A DNA stretch of 38,432 nucleotides from Clostridia bacterium (GTDB taxonomy: Bacteria > Bacillota > Clostridia > Lachnospirales > Anaerotignaceae), in contig JAQXNZ010000085.1 in the NCBI GenBank assembly GCA_029098265.1, positions 1-38,432 of the forward strand, read 5' to 3'. This document shows positions 19,333 through 28,971 of this stretch, piece by piece. The position numbers were made by a program, and so were the translations under genes. The notes beneath the pieces were generated by a model. That model worked only from the letters and a program-made list of their open reading frames with translations. It was not told the DNA's origin and ran no database searches. Within the stretch, counting starts at the first letter, position 1. The number at the start of each line of letters is the position of its first letter.

Positions 19333-20883
19333 TTATGCTCCTATAACGATATCGCCGCCGATTACACCGGAGTTTTCCTCAGCTCCTATTGCAGGCAGTT
19401 CTGTACTTTCCTGCGGTGTATCCGTTGTTTCGCCTGCATTTTCGTTTCCGTTATCTCCTAAGCTGTCTGCAGGAACCGACGGTGTTTCGGGTACTGACGG
19501 AGTTTCGGGAACTGTCGGTGTTGCAGGTGTCTCAGGCTCGGCAGGCTGTACGGGTGTCTCAGGCTGGCCTATAACGGGAGTTTCCTCCATCGGCTTAGGC
19601 TTAGTGCCAACCTTTACCTCATCAGCCGTGGCGCTGTATGTGGACGATGAGAACCACTCTCTGCTTATAAGCTTATCACCTTCATATACAAGCTTATATG
19701 TATCAATCTTGGCGCCTGTCTTGCCGCTGTATACGACCTCTCTTTCGCCCTCGTACATTTCAGGGTCTTCCGTAACCTTTTCGGCAGGCTTGGCTATTGT
19801 GGCAATCCATACCTTTTCAAACTCTATTCTTCTGTCCGCATCATGTATTTCATGTCCGTATATATTGCAGACAACATTGTTATTCTCTATATATGTTTCA
19901 ATATAAACAGGATAGTCCGTATCATTCTGGAATCGGAGATTCTTATAGGTTCCCGCAACTGCGGCATCTCTGCCGAGGGGAACATATCCGACCATGAGCG
20001 AATGGTTATGTCTCTCTACAATCTTAAGCTCCGCAAATATGGCGGCGTTATATATTGTTGTCGTTACCTGACAAACACCTCCCGCTATGGCGGAAACTAT
20101 TTTTCCGTTTTCTATAACACCTGCGTTTTTATATCCGTTTGCCGCAGTCTGGGGACCGAGGGCCTCATTCATATCAAATATATCTCCCGGTTGGAGAACC
20201 GTTCCGTTTATCTTCTCACAGGCAACTCTCAAATTCTCGTTTCTGTTTTTATCACTTGCTGAGAAAGCTGTTGAAAATGAACCTATAAGCGTCTTTTCGT
20301 CCTCTGCATCTTCCTTGTCTCCCATTATGGGCGATATAGGGTCAAGGCGGCCTGCCGCAAGACAATTAATTATTTTTTCCGCTGTCTTTTCAACGTCGAT
20401 TGTAACTGTATTTTCACCAGGCTCAATTTTGTCATTGAACTCAATAAGTTTCTCCTCCAAAAGCTTTCTGTCGCATGTGTATGAAACGGGTATATCAACA
20501 GGCGACTCCTTAAGCTGTTCCAGCTCGACCTCTATTTCATCGTCCGTTCCTACAGTGCCGATTTCAAGGGCTCTGTCTATTGCCGCAGTAAAATCTGCCT
20601 CGGCGTCTATATCCTCGGATTTAATTATCCAGCTGTTTTCATCGTTCTCAAGCACTATCTCAAACTCTCCGTCAAGCAGTTCCGAAAGCTTTTCGGATGC
20701 TTCCTCGGCAGTAAGTCCGCCGACATCTACTCCGCCTATCATAACGCCCTCGTGTATAACACCCTCAGGCATTTCTTCCGTATCATTGTTCTTTTTTGAG
20801 CATCCTACCGCCGACAACACCATTATTACCGCCAGCACGGCAGATGCTGTTCTGGCAATACCGCCTTTAAACCTATTTATCAT
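19333..20883 (-). CDS. VanW-family lipoprotein (YoaR-like) with Pro/Thr/Glu-rich C-terminal tail
   Basis: Lipobox VLSAVGCS; VanW core IGSFSTAFSASDKNRNENLRVACEKINGTVLQPGDIFDMNEALGPQTAANGYKNAGVIENGKIVSAIAGGVCQVTTTIYNAA; tail PVQPAEPETPATPTVPETPSVPETPSVPAD. Confidence 0.92.
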   Translation of the reverse strand: MINRFKGGIARTASAVLAVIMVLSAVGCSKKNNDTEEMPEGVIHEGVMIGGVDVGGLTAEEASEKLSELLDGEFEIVLENDENSWIIKSEDIDAEADFTAAIDRALEIGTVGTDDEIEVELEQLKESPVDIPVSYTCDRKLLEEKLIEFNDKIEPGENTVTIDVEKTAEKIINCLAAGRLDPISPIMGDKEDAEDEKTLIGSFSTAFSASDKNRNENLRVACEKINGTVLQPGDIFDMNEALGPQTAANGYKNAGVIENGKIVSAIAGGVCQVTTTIYNAAIFAELKIVERHNHSLMVGYVPLGRDAAVAGTYKNLRFQNDTDYPVYIETYIENNNVVCNIYGHEIHDADRRIEFEKVWIATIAKPAEKVTEDPEMYEGEREVVYSGKTGAKIDTYKLVYEGDKLISREWFSSSTYSATADEVKVGTKPKPMEETPVIGQPETPVQPAEPETPATPTVPETPSVPETPSVPADSLGDNGNENAGETTDTPQESTELPAIGAEENSGVIGGDIVIGA

Positions 20884-20997
20884 ACCAAACCCCTACTTTA
20901 AATAATTATTTATGAATGCATTTATTATCAATAAAGTTCTGACAACTATTAGATAGTATCACAAAACCTATTCGTTCACAAGGGAATTTTTAATACT

Positions 20998-21019
20998 TAA
21001 AATAACTGTAAAATAACTG
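20998..21019. promoter_or_regulatory. Perfect tandem 11-bp direct repeat upstream of the VanW gene
   Basis: TAAAATAACTG TAAAATAACTG (minus strand CAGTTATTTTA x2). Confidence 0.4.
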
Positions 21020-21053
21020 TAACAAAGCCATGTCTTACGGCAGGAAACTGACT

Positions 21054-21086
21054 AAAGCGTGTAGGTATTTTACACCCGCACGCTTT
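21054..21086 (-). terminator. Probable terminator hairpin at the end of the VWA operon
   Basis: AAAGCGTG/CACGCTTT stem just after the stop at 21095; T-tract weak. Confidence 0.45.
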
Positions 21087-21094
21087 ATATACAG

Positions 21095-23827
21095 TTATTT
21101 TTTCCTGTTTCTTTTCTTGCTTGCCAGAGTTCCCGCCGCCGACTTCTTGGTAGGCTCCTCTGCCTTCTTCTCGGGCTCGGGTACCTTTGCTGTTTCTTTT
21201 CTTTCCTTTATTTTTTCCTCAAAGGCCTTTTCACCCTTTTTATTCGGTCTTGCCTTCGGCTTAAGCTTTGATGCCAGTGCGAATGCCCTGTCCGTTATCT
21301 CGGGGAACCTTCTTAACAGTATGTCCAGTATAAGAAGTATAAGCGCCAGCACCACAAGCGGTACGGATATATCACTTTTTGCCGATGTTTCGGGAAGCTC
21401 ATTCTCATACACCTGATCGGGCGATGTTATTATGCTTATATTATCATAGGAAGCAAGCTCGTCAATGACCCCGTTGTCCCTCATGCTTCTTGCATCATAT
21501 TCCTTGGAATAGCCGATTATAAAGCCCGTATTATATACGTTTTCCTCCCCGTCGGAAAGCTTTTCCGTAACGGTTATTATATATGCCCCTTCCTCGTCTG
21601 TAGGAATGGTGCATGTATATTCACCGGGCAGCACCGCCGACATATCGGTGCTGTATTCCTCGCCCTCAGCGGTTCTTATGTTTGCCGAAACGCCGACTGT
21701 TCTGCTGTCGGCAGGTATTTTTGCCGTAACAGCAGATACGCCGCCTGACGCTTCGCCCGTCACCTCAATGTCATAGAGAATATCGCTTCTCATGGAATAG
21801 CTTATTAGGTTTCTGAATATATCCAGGCCCTCATCGGAGGCTATCCAGTCCGAGGTCCATTGTCCGCTGAAATCGCTCATCCACGAAGCAGCTCTGCCAA
21901 GACCGTACTGCCATGCGGCAAGCACAGGCTCATCATCGTCACTTTTAAGCACAACGTCAGCTCTGCTTTTTGCAGTGGTGCTGACATAGCCGTGGAGCAT
22001 GGGTACGGAATCTATATTCTCCGTTATCTCAGAGCTGTCCCCTGCCGAGGGATAGAAGTCCTCATTATTCAGATAGTCCTTGCTTGCTATCGTTGTTTCA
22101 TATACAAATATCTCAGGCAAACTGGAGGATTGGTCGGCATAATAATATCTGCCGTTGCCCTGGTCGGCTATATACTGCAAAAGCTTGGTATCGGCTCCAT
22201 TGCCCACTGCTATGGTGGATATGGTTATGCCGTCCTCCCTTGCCATTCTCAGTAAATTGTCATAGCCGCTTGTTTCCGCCTGTCCGTCGGTAAGGAGTAT
22301 TATATGCTTAAGCTTTGTTTCCGTCTCCGAAAGCTTTGTGCAGGCCATTCTAAGCGCTGGCAGTATGCTTGTGCCGCCGCCTGCCTGTATCTCGCCTATT
22401 TTTTGTCCTATTTCATCAAGGTTTTCTCCTGCTTTTTGGGGTTCCACCACCCACTGTGCCTGGGAATCAAAAGCAATAATACCTATCAGGTCATCGTCAC
22501 CAAGCTCCTGTACACCTCTGTAGGCCGCTTCCTTGGCAAGGTCCATATTGCTGACGCCGCTACTGCCGTCAGCCATACTTCCCGAACGGTCAATTACCAT
22601 TATCATGGCAAGGTCTGGGTCCTCGGACTGGGTTTTTATATCCATTTCAACGGGCAACATGTCCTCCAGCGGTGTTCCGCTGTAGCCGCCCGGGCCGTAG
22701 GAATTTTCACCGCCTATGGTTATCAGTCCGCCGCCTGCATATTTTACAAAACTGTCCAAGGCCGTTATAAAATCACCGTTCATGCTGTCATAGTCCACAT
22801 CAGCCAGCACAACACAGTCGTATGCCGTAAGGCTGTCGTAGGACGAAGGTGCATTTGACGGAGATACGCTGACTGCGTTTATCTGTGCAGACTCCAAAAG
22901 CTTTCTCATGTTTTCGTCGCTTTCTCCCTCGCCTACAATGAGCACCGAGGGAAGATTTTCCGCATAGCAGTAGCCGTATATGGAATTGTTCTGGTAGAAT
23001 GTATCCTTTTGGGTTGTTATTTCCGCACGATAGGTAATCCCACCGCCTTTTTCCGCCTTATCCGTAAATACGAAGCGGTTTTCACCGTTCTTAAGGTCTA
23101 TTTCCTCATTTACAGCCAGTGCCGTACCTCTGTAAAGCTTAAGCACGGCCTTCTGAGAGCCGATGGAATCTATAATGACATTCACATCATAGTCCATATT
23201 TATATTCACATACTGAGGCACGGCTATCTCTCTTATGCCTGCCTCGCTTTCAGTCTTTCCGCTTATGTCGTATATAAGGGTCTGCACATTCTCGCTTTTA
23301 AGCAGGTTTCTTACAGATACGGCGTCTCCCTTTGTTTCGGCTCCGTCGGTTATAATAACAAGGCGCTTTCTTACGCTTTCATCATATATGCCCAAAGCCT
23401 GTTTAACGGCAGACTCTATATTAGTGCTTGTCTTTTCCACAGCCGCAGTATCTGTATTTACCGTTACATATTCATCCGTGGAGGGAACAGCCGTAACCGT
23501 TCTTCCTCCGAAAAGCGCCACTGCAGTTTTATCGCCATTTCCCTTATGGGACTGGGCAGTCTCTATAAACTCAGCGGTATCGTCAGCCCACTTTGCAGTA
23601 CTGTCCGATATGTCCGCCAAAAATACGGTCATGTCATTTTTCGCTTTATCCGTCACGGAAACGCCCGACAGTGAAAGTATAAGGGCAATGACCGTCAGCG
23701 TTCTGAACACCGTTGACACATTGGTGTACCTGTCATTTTTCATATGCTTTCGCTTTATGAATATGACAGCGGCAATCAATATGGGTATAAGAATAAGTAA
23801 GAAGGCTTTATCAGCGCTTAACGCCAT
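21095..23827 (-). CDS. Large membrane protein with VWA domain(s) and a glutamine-amidotransferase-like domain
   Basis: N-terminal TM helices; MTVFLADISDS; DCVVLADVDYDSMNGDFITALDSFVKYAGGGLITIGGENSYGPGGYSGTPLEDMLPVEM; MIMVIDRSGSMADGSSG VWA MIDAS motif. Confidence 0.88.
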   Translation of the reverse strand: MALSADKAFLLILIPILIAAVIFIKRKHMKNDRYTNVSTVFRTLTVIALILSLSGVSVTDKAKNDMTVFLADISDSTAKWADDTAEFIETAQSHKGNGDKTAVALFGGRTVTAVPSTDEYVTVNTDTAAVEKTSTNIESAVKQALGIYDESVRKRLVIITDGAETKGDAVSVRNLLKSENVQTLIYDISGKTESEAGIREIAVPQYVNINMDYDVNVIIDSIGSQKAVLKLYRGTALAVNEEIDLKNGENRFVFTDKAEKGGGITYRAEITTQKDTFYQNNSIYGYCYAENLPSVLIVGEGESDENMRKLLESAQINAVSVSPSNAPSSYDSLTAYDCVVLADVDYDSMNGDFITALDSFVKYAGGGLITIGGENSYGPGGYSGTPLEDMLPVEMDIKTQSEDPDLAMIMVIDRSGSMADGSSGVSNMDLAKEAAYRGVQELGDDDLIGIIAFDSQAQWVVEPQKAGENLDEIGQKIGEIQAGGGTSILPALRMACTKLSETETKLKHIILLTDGQAETSGYDNLLRMAREDGITISTIAVGNGADTKLLQYIADQGNGRYYYADQSSSLPEIFVYETTIASKDYLNNEDFYPSAGDSSEITENIDSVPMLHGYVSTTAKSRADVVLKSDDDEPVLAAWQYGLGRAASWMSDFSGQWTSDWIASDEGLDIFRNLISYSMRSDILYDIEVTGEASGGVSAVTAKIPADSRTVGVSANIRTAEGEEYSTDMSAVLPGEYTCTIPTDEEGAYIITVTEKLSDGEENVYNTGFIIGYSKEYDARSMRDNGVIDELASYDNISIITSPDQVYENELPETSAKSDISVPLVVLALILLILDILLRRFPEITDRAFALASKLKPKARPNKKGEKAFEEKIKERKETAKVPEPEKKAEEPTKKSAAGTLASKKRNRKK

Positions 23828-25604
23828 TGTACTTCACCCACCATTCCGCAAGCAGTGCTATGACCGCCGCAATAATTAATACTTCCATAAGGCCTGCACC
23901 ACCCTTTGAGGCCGTTCCCGTGCTTCCCTGCACGTCCTGTCCGAACAGCGCCGAAAGCTTTGACTCACCGTCAACGGCGGCATTGACCGCTATAGTTCTT
24001 TCCGTTATTTCTCCGTCGGCGCTCTCGGATATTACCGTATAAAAGCCTGCTTCGTCAGTATCGGCATAGTCTGCCGCAGGGAAAGGCGGCGCCACTGTCC
24101 TCTCATTGCCCTCTGTATCCGCAACGGATATCCTCTGTGCCGAAGCCGAAGCATTTATATCAAGGGTATCTCCGCAGTGCGTAACTGTCTGCTCGCCGCT
24201 TCTGCCGGGCATGAACCAGTCCGCAAGATTATATATCATTACCGGAAAATCCTTTAAAAGAGGAAGGTCGGAGTCATGTATATCAAAAGTAAAAATACAC
24301 ACCTTCTGTCCGTCCTTCTCGCCCCTCATTATAAGAGGAACACCATCGGCAGAGCTTTCCGTCACTGCCCATGACGGTCTCGTGACTTCTTTTGCTTTGG
24401 CTATTATAAAGCTGAGCTCACCATCCGATGCAAGGCTTGTATTTCCCTGTGAATAGCAGTTTAATTCCCTTGTCTCCCCTACCTGCGCAATATCACTGCT
24501 CTTGTCGGGGTTTATAAGGAATATGCCTCCGTCAGTCGGGAGTATATCTGGTAATGCTCCGTCGAATATATAAAGGTCATAGCCGCTTAAATCGGCTGTT
24601 TCCATAGTTTCGGGGGTCATCTTGTAAATCTGTGTGCCCTCGGTTATTCCCAGTGCGTTTTCAAGGAAGGTGTTGCCCTCCGTCACAAGAAGCACCTTTG
24701 CCGTCTGTACCTCGTTGACAGCCACATAATAGGTATCATCGCAGGCCAGATTGTCCTCCGGTGATATTACCGCGCTTATATTTGCAGTTCCGCTGTAAAC
24801 ATCGCTAAAAACAATGCTTCTCTCCTGTCCCGCCGGTATGTTCAAATCTCCCGAGGCCACAGCCATGCTGTCGGTAAACACGGTCACTGTTCTTTCCTCG
24901 TCCGTATCCGAATAGTTTCTGACGTTGACAAGAACATTGCCCTCCGATGCCGATGCCAGTGTAACGGCACAGTTAGCAGTCTCCTTGCCCGCATAGAATA
25001 TATTGGCGTCCATATCAGAAAATTCACTGTTGTTATCGGTGAATATATAAACGCCCGCATTTGTTTTTGCCGCTTCCGATACAATAAGTCCCTTTAGGGT
25101 CTCTGTATCGTTGTTTCCGTAGGTCTGCATAACGGAAGCCACAGCTTTTTTGGCCTCCTGCTTATCGTTATCGGGGCCGTAGACCACATAGGGCTTTTCT
25201 CCGCCTGCTATGACAGTCACACTGCTCAGTGCCGAGGCCGAATCAATAAGCTTTTCAGCTCTATCTGCAACATACTCCAGCCTTGTCTGACTCATATCGG
25301 CGGCTGACATGCTAGCCGAATTGTCCAACACTATAACATAGTTATAGGCTGTTCCGAAGGCCGAAATATAAGGTCTTGCGGCGGCAAGTCCCAGAGCCGC
25401 CGCAGCGGTCAGCTGCAATATAAGCGGCAGGCTTTTTTTAAGTCTCTGCCACGGCTTTGACTGTACGCTTGTATCAGCTGCCCTCTCCCAGAGATATATA
25501 CTGGGTACGTCCACATTCTTCTGCTTTCTTTTCAGCATGTGCAGAACTATAATAACGGGTATGCCTATAAGGGCCAGCAGGCCGATAGTATTGAAAAATC
25601 CCAT
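23811..25604 (-). CDS. BatA-like membrane protein with VWA domain
   Basis: GIPVIIVLHMLKRKQKNVDVPSIYLWERAADTS (BatA N-terminal signature) and VIVLDNSASMSAADMSQTRLEYV. Confidence 0.88.
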   Translation of the reverse strand: MGFFNTIGLLALIGIPVIIVLHMLKRKQKNVDVPSIYLWERAADTSVQSKPWQRLKKSLPLILQLTAAAALGLAAARPYISAFGTAYNYVIVLDNSASMSAADMSQTRLEYVADRAEKLIDSASALSSVTVIAGGEKPYVVYGPDNDKQEAKKAVASVMQTYGNNDTETLKGLIVSEAAKTNAGVYIFTDNNSEFSDMDANIFYAGKETANCAVTLASASEGNVLVNVRNYSDTDEERTVTVFTDSMAVASGDLNIPAGQERSIVFSDVYSGTANISAVISPEDNLACDDTYYVAVNEVQTAKVLLVTEGNTFLENALGITEGTQIYKMTPETMETADLSGYDLYIFDGALPDILPTDGGIFLINPDKSSDIAQVGETRELNCYSQGNTSLASDGELSFIIAKAKEVTRPSWAVTESSADGVPLIMRGEKDGQKVCIFTFDIHDSDLPLLKDFPVMIYNLADWFMPGRSGEQTVTHCGDTLDINASASAQRISVADTEGNERTVAPPFPAADYADTDEAGFYTVISESADGEITERTIAVNAAVDGESKLSALFGQDVQGSTGTASKGGAGLMEVLIIAAVIALLAEWWVKYNGVKR

Positions 25605-25619
25605 AGCTTTCTCCCAAGT

Positions 25620-27167
25620 TTATTTTTCAAGTCCGGAAAAATATTCCGCTATAACTTCCTTCATTCCGTAGGGTATGTTTCCGCTTTCTGTTTCCTTTAG
25701 TGCCTGTTCCTTATAGTCGCCCACTACTGCGTCATAGGGTACGCTCTGTCCGTTTACTCCGCCTGCTTTTGTCTCGGAGTAGGTCACATTTCCCTCGTCC
25801 GTCTGCTGTGACTGAAGCTGTTGTTCCTCTACGTCCATACCTTCCGCATTTCTTGTATATACCTTTTCAGGCTCTGCATGTCCGAAGCCTCTGCCGCTTC
25901 CGCCTGCGCCGCCGCCTGTTCCGCCCGAACCGTTTCCGTTGCCGTTTCCGTTGCCCTGACCACTTCCGTTTCCGCTGCCGCTGCCCGAGCCGCTTCCGTT
26001 TCCGTCACCGCTGTTATTGCCGCTTCCTGAGCCATCCTTATCGGAGCTGCTTGAAGAACTCTTGGAATTAGGCGTGCTTGTGGCTGTTTTGCCCGTTCCG
26101 TCGCTCGCCTTTGCCAATGATGAAGCCGTTCTCGAGCAGGCAGATGACGAAGCCGAGCTCTTGCTCATGGCTGCCTTAGCCGCCGATGATAAAGATGAAG
26201 CAGTCTGTTCAGCGTCTCCCGCCTCTGCGGCCTTTTCAGCCTCCTCCAGAAGTTCCTGCAATTCTTCATCGCTCATTTTGTCCGCCAGCTCACCGAGCTG
26301 TTCAGCCAGCTCCTTTAGCTCCTCCTCACTCATAGAGCTTATTTCCTCAGACATTTTTTTCAAAGCCTTTGCCAGTGCTTCGGAGCTGTTCAAATCAAAG
26401 GCCGCCGAAATATCTTTACCCGCCGCAAAGTCCGAAAGCATGCTCTTTATGCTGTTTTTGTCATTCGAGGCCTTGTTTTCAAGCTTTTTAAGCTCCTGCT
26501 GGGCATTGTTTATAAGCTTTTTTGCTTCCTTGGAGTCCTTGGCAGTTTTAAGATTTTTGTTCAGCTCTTTAAGTATTTTGTTATACTCCTCCTTAAAGTT
26601 CTCCGAAAGCTTTTCATCATTATTGACGGATTTCTTTATTTCCTCGGCTTCCTTCAGGGCGTTCTGTGTCATGCTCGAGAGCTCATACACACCCGCATCG
26701 GGAGCAAAACCCGTCAGGCATGATGCCGCCAGCATTACAGCCGTTATGACTGCCAGCTTTTTAGGAAATGTTATCCTGTATTTCTTATCCAGTCCCGCAC
26801 CCTTGGCGCTGTTGACGGCATCTTTGACAGCCAGCTGTTCCATGGCTGTTTTTTCACCGTCAGCAGACAGAATGCCGTAGGCGGTAATAAGCCTTTCGTC
26901 GCATCCGAGCCTGTCGCCCTCAGCCGCCGCATCATAGTCAGTCACCCTATACCTGACAAGGGCAAGGAACAGACCGACAGCGGCTGATATAACCAGTACG
27001 GCTGTGCACATCAGCATCTTGTAGGGCACATACACAAACTTGGAAAACAGCAATATGAAGAACACAACTGCCGCACCCACTGACACAGTCTGCAAAACTC
27101 TCAATATTATATTGTTAAGGGTTATTTTTTTCTTAAGCGGTCTGAGCAGTCTTTTAAGCTCCTTCAT
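25620..27167 (-). CDS. Two-TM protein with long coiled coil, Gly/Ser/Asn low-complexity tract and conserved-looking C-terminus
   Basis: N-terminal TM pair; KEAEEIKKSVNNDEK...; SGSGNNSGDGNGSGSGSGSGNGSGQGNGNGNGNGSGGTGGGAGG; end KETESGNIPYGMKEVIAEYFSGLEK. Confidence 0.7.
   Translation of the reverse strand: MKELKRLLRPLKKKITLNNIILRVLQTVSVGAAVVFFILLFSKFVYVPYKMLMCTAVLVISAAVGLFLALVRYRVTDYDAAAEGDRLGCDERLITAYGILSADGEKTAMEQLAVKDAVNSAKGAGLDKKYRITFPKKLAVITAVMLAASCLTGFAPDAGVYELSSMTQNALKEAEEIKKSVNNDEKLSENFKEEYNKILKELNKNLKTAKDSKEAKKLINNAQQELKKLENKASNDKNSIKSMLSDFAAGKDISAAFDLNSSEALAKALKKMSEEISSMSEEELKELAEQLGELADKMSDEELQELLEEAEKAAEAGDAEQTASSLSSAAKAAMSKSSASSSACSRTASSLAKASDGTGKTATSTPNSKSSSSSSDKDGSGSGNNSGDGNGSGSGSGSGNGSGQGNGNGNGNGSGGTGGGAGGSGRGFGHAEPEKVYTRNAEGMDVEEQQLQSQQTDEGNVTYSETKAGGVNGQSVPYDAVVGDYKEQALKETESGNIPYGMKEVIAEYFSGLEK
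25905..26030. repeat. Low-complexity GC-rich hexamer-like tract inside the 25620..27167 CDS
   Basis: Repeated cttccgtttccg / ctgccgctgccc units encoding (G-S/N-G)n. Confidence 0.75.
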
Positions 27168-27173
27168 ATATCA

Positions 27174-28043
27174 TCATCCTTTTTTGGAAATCTTCCTTAA
27201 TCTGAATGCCGCCGCCAGAAGGAATACGGCAATTATTATTACAAGGGCAATGGCATTTATAACCCACATGGGTATTCCTGTTGTCACAGGAGTAAATGTC
27301 TGTCCGTAGTAGTTGTTGTAATTCAGTATCTCATACATTAAGCTGTTGCCTGTCTGTTCGCATACAATGCTTATAAGTCCCACGGCAGGATTAATTGCTA
27401 ACATTGCTATTCTCAAAACCGTCGGCAGAGATGCCTGATAGTAGCTTCCGTATACCGAACACACTATGGCATACAGCACGATTGTTGCTCCGCAGAGAAT
27501 ACCCGTCCAAATATAGGTTATTACCATAGATGTAACGGTTTTCTTGAATACCGTTGAAAAGAATATGGCTATGGCGCCGAAAGCACCACATATCAGTATC
27601 ATATAACCCGTTACAGCCAGTATATAGGGCAGGCTCGTTCCGCCGAAGTACATAACAAGGGCGAATATAGGCATGGTTGCCACTACCATGAGCACTATCA
27701 GGGACAGTCCCGAAAGGAACTTGCCCACAACTATTGACAGCGGCGACATTTTTGTCACTAACAGCAAATCAAGAGTCTGTCTCTCTCTTTCACCACTGAT
27801 ACTGCCCGCCGTAAAGGCCGGGGTCATCAGAAGTACAAGAAACAGCTGCAGCACCGTAAGTCCGATATATACGTTTACCATTTCCGTCGGGTCAAAGCTC
27901 GGACTGTAGGAATTGTACATTATCTGCCATATAGCTATTGCTGCCACGGCGGTAACAACAAGTATATAGCCCGCCACGGCATAGAATATTTTCCAGTTTC
28001 TCAATGAAGTTTTTGCCTCTCGGCGCAATACAGGATTAAGCAT
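27174..28043 (-). CDS. ABC transporter permease (ABC-2 type)
   Basis: MLNPVLRREAKTSLRNWKIFYAVAGYILVVTAV; SGERERQTLDLLLVTKMSPLSIVVGKFLSGL; six hydrophobic segments. Confidence 0.92.
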   Translation of the reverse strand: MLNPVLRREAKTSLRNWKIFYAVAGYILVVTAVAAIAIWQIMYNSYSPSFDPTEMVNVYIGLTVLQLFLVLLMTPAFTAGSISGERERQTLDLLLVTKMSPLSIVVGKFLSGLSLIVLMVVATMPIFALVMYFGGTSLPYILAVTGYMILICGAFGAIAIFFSTVFKKTVTSMVITYIWTGILCGATIVLYAIVCSVYGSYYQASLPTVLRIAMLAINPAVGLISIVCEQTGNSLMYEILNYNNYYGQTFTPVTTGIPMWVINAIALVIIIAVFLLAAAFRLRKISKKG

Positions 28044-28971
28044 TTTCTTCGCCTCCCGTTACGGTCATAAATATCTCCTCAAGATTTCCTTCATTCTCAG
28101 AGAAGGAATACACAGGTATGCCGTTCATTATTATATTTCTCAGTATAGATACAAGGTCGTCATTTCTTCCCTCAAAGGCAAACTCGACATCATCGGCATT
28201 CTCGGTTATATCCTTTACTCCCTTTTGCTCCTTGAGAAGTCTTATAAGGTTTTCCTTGCCGAAGGACAGCTTTGCCTTTACTATCCTCTTTTTCTCTATC
28301 CTGTTCATTATCTCATTAACCGTGCCCTGGGTGACAAGCTTTCCTCTGTCTATAATTCCTATCTCGGAGCACATCTCCGCCAGCTCGGGCAGTATGTGGG
28401 AGCTTACGATTATGGTCTTTCCCATATCACGCAGTTCCTTGAGTATTTCCTTCATTTCCACCCTCGCCCTGGGGTCAAGTCCCGATGCGGGCTCGTCAAG
28501 TATGATAAGGTCGGGGTCATGTATAAGGCTTCTGGCAAGGCAAAGTCTCTGCTTCATGCCCCTTGAAAGAGCGTCGACATAGGTATCCTTTTTGCCTGTC
28601 AAATCCACTATTTCCAGCAGATTGTCTATCAGCTCGTTTCTTTCGGCGTAGGGAATGTAATAGGTTCCCGCATAGAAATCCATATATTCGCTGACCTTCA
28701 GGTCGTCATACACGCCGAAGAAGTCGGGCATATAGCCTATTCTGTCCCTGATGCTCTTGGGATTTTTCAATATATCCTCACCGTTTATATAGATACTGCC
28801 CGAGTCCGCCTTAAGCAGTCCCGCCATTATCTTCATGGTAGTGGTTTTGCCCGCTCCGTTGGGGCCGACAAAGCCGAATATGGAGTTTTCCGTTATATTC
28901 ATGGACAGAGAGTCCAGTGCGGTAAACTTTCCGTATTTTTTGTTAAGCTCAAATATTTCCGGCATTATCAT
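28036..28971 (-). CDS. ABC transporter ATP-binding protein
   Basis: Walker A FVGPNGAGKTTTMKI, signature LSRGMKQRLCLARSLIHDPDLIILDEPASGLDP. Confidence 0.97.
   Translation of the reverse strand: MIMPEIFELNKKYGKFTALDSLSMNITENSIFGFVGPNGAGKTTTMKIMAGLLKADSGSIYINGEDILKNPKSIRDRIGYMPDFFGVYDDLKVSEYMDFYAGTYYIPYAERNELIDNLLEIVDLTGKKDTYVDALSRGMKQRLCLARSLIHDPDLIILDEPASGLDPRARVEMKEILKELRDMGKTIIVSSHILPELAEMCSEIGIIDRGKLVTQGTVNEIMNRIEKKRIVKAKLSFGKENLIRLLKEQKGVKDITENADDVEFAFEGRNDDLVSILRNIIMNGIPVYSFSENEGNLEEIFMTVTGGEENA

Noticed and set aside
18779-19906. 375-aa + strand ORF with Ser/Gly/Val-rich repeats
   Set aside because: Antisense to the AIRS-like and VanW genes; the repeats mirror the VanW Pro-rich tail.
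26017-26880. 287-aa + strand Ser/Leu-rich ORF
   Set aside because: Antisense of the coiled-coil/low-complexity CDS; low complexity produces a long shadow frame.
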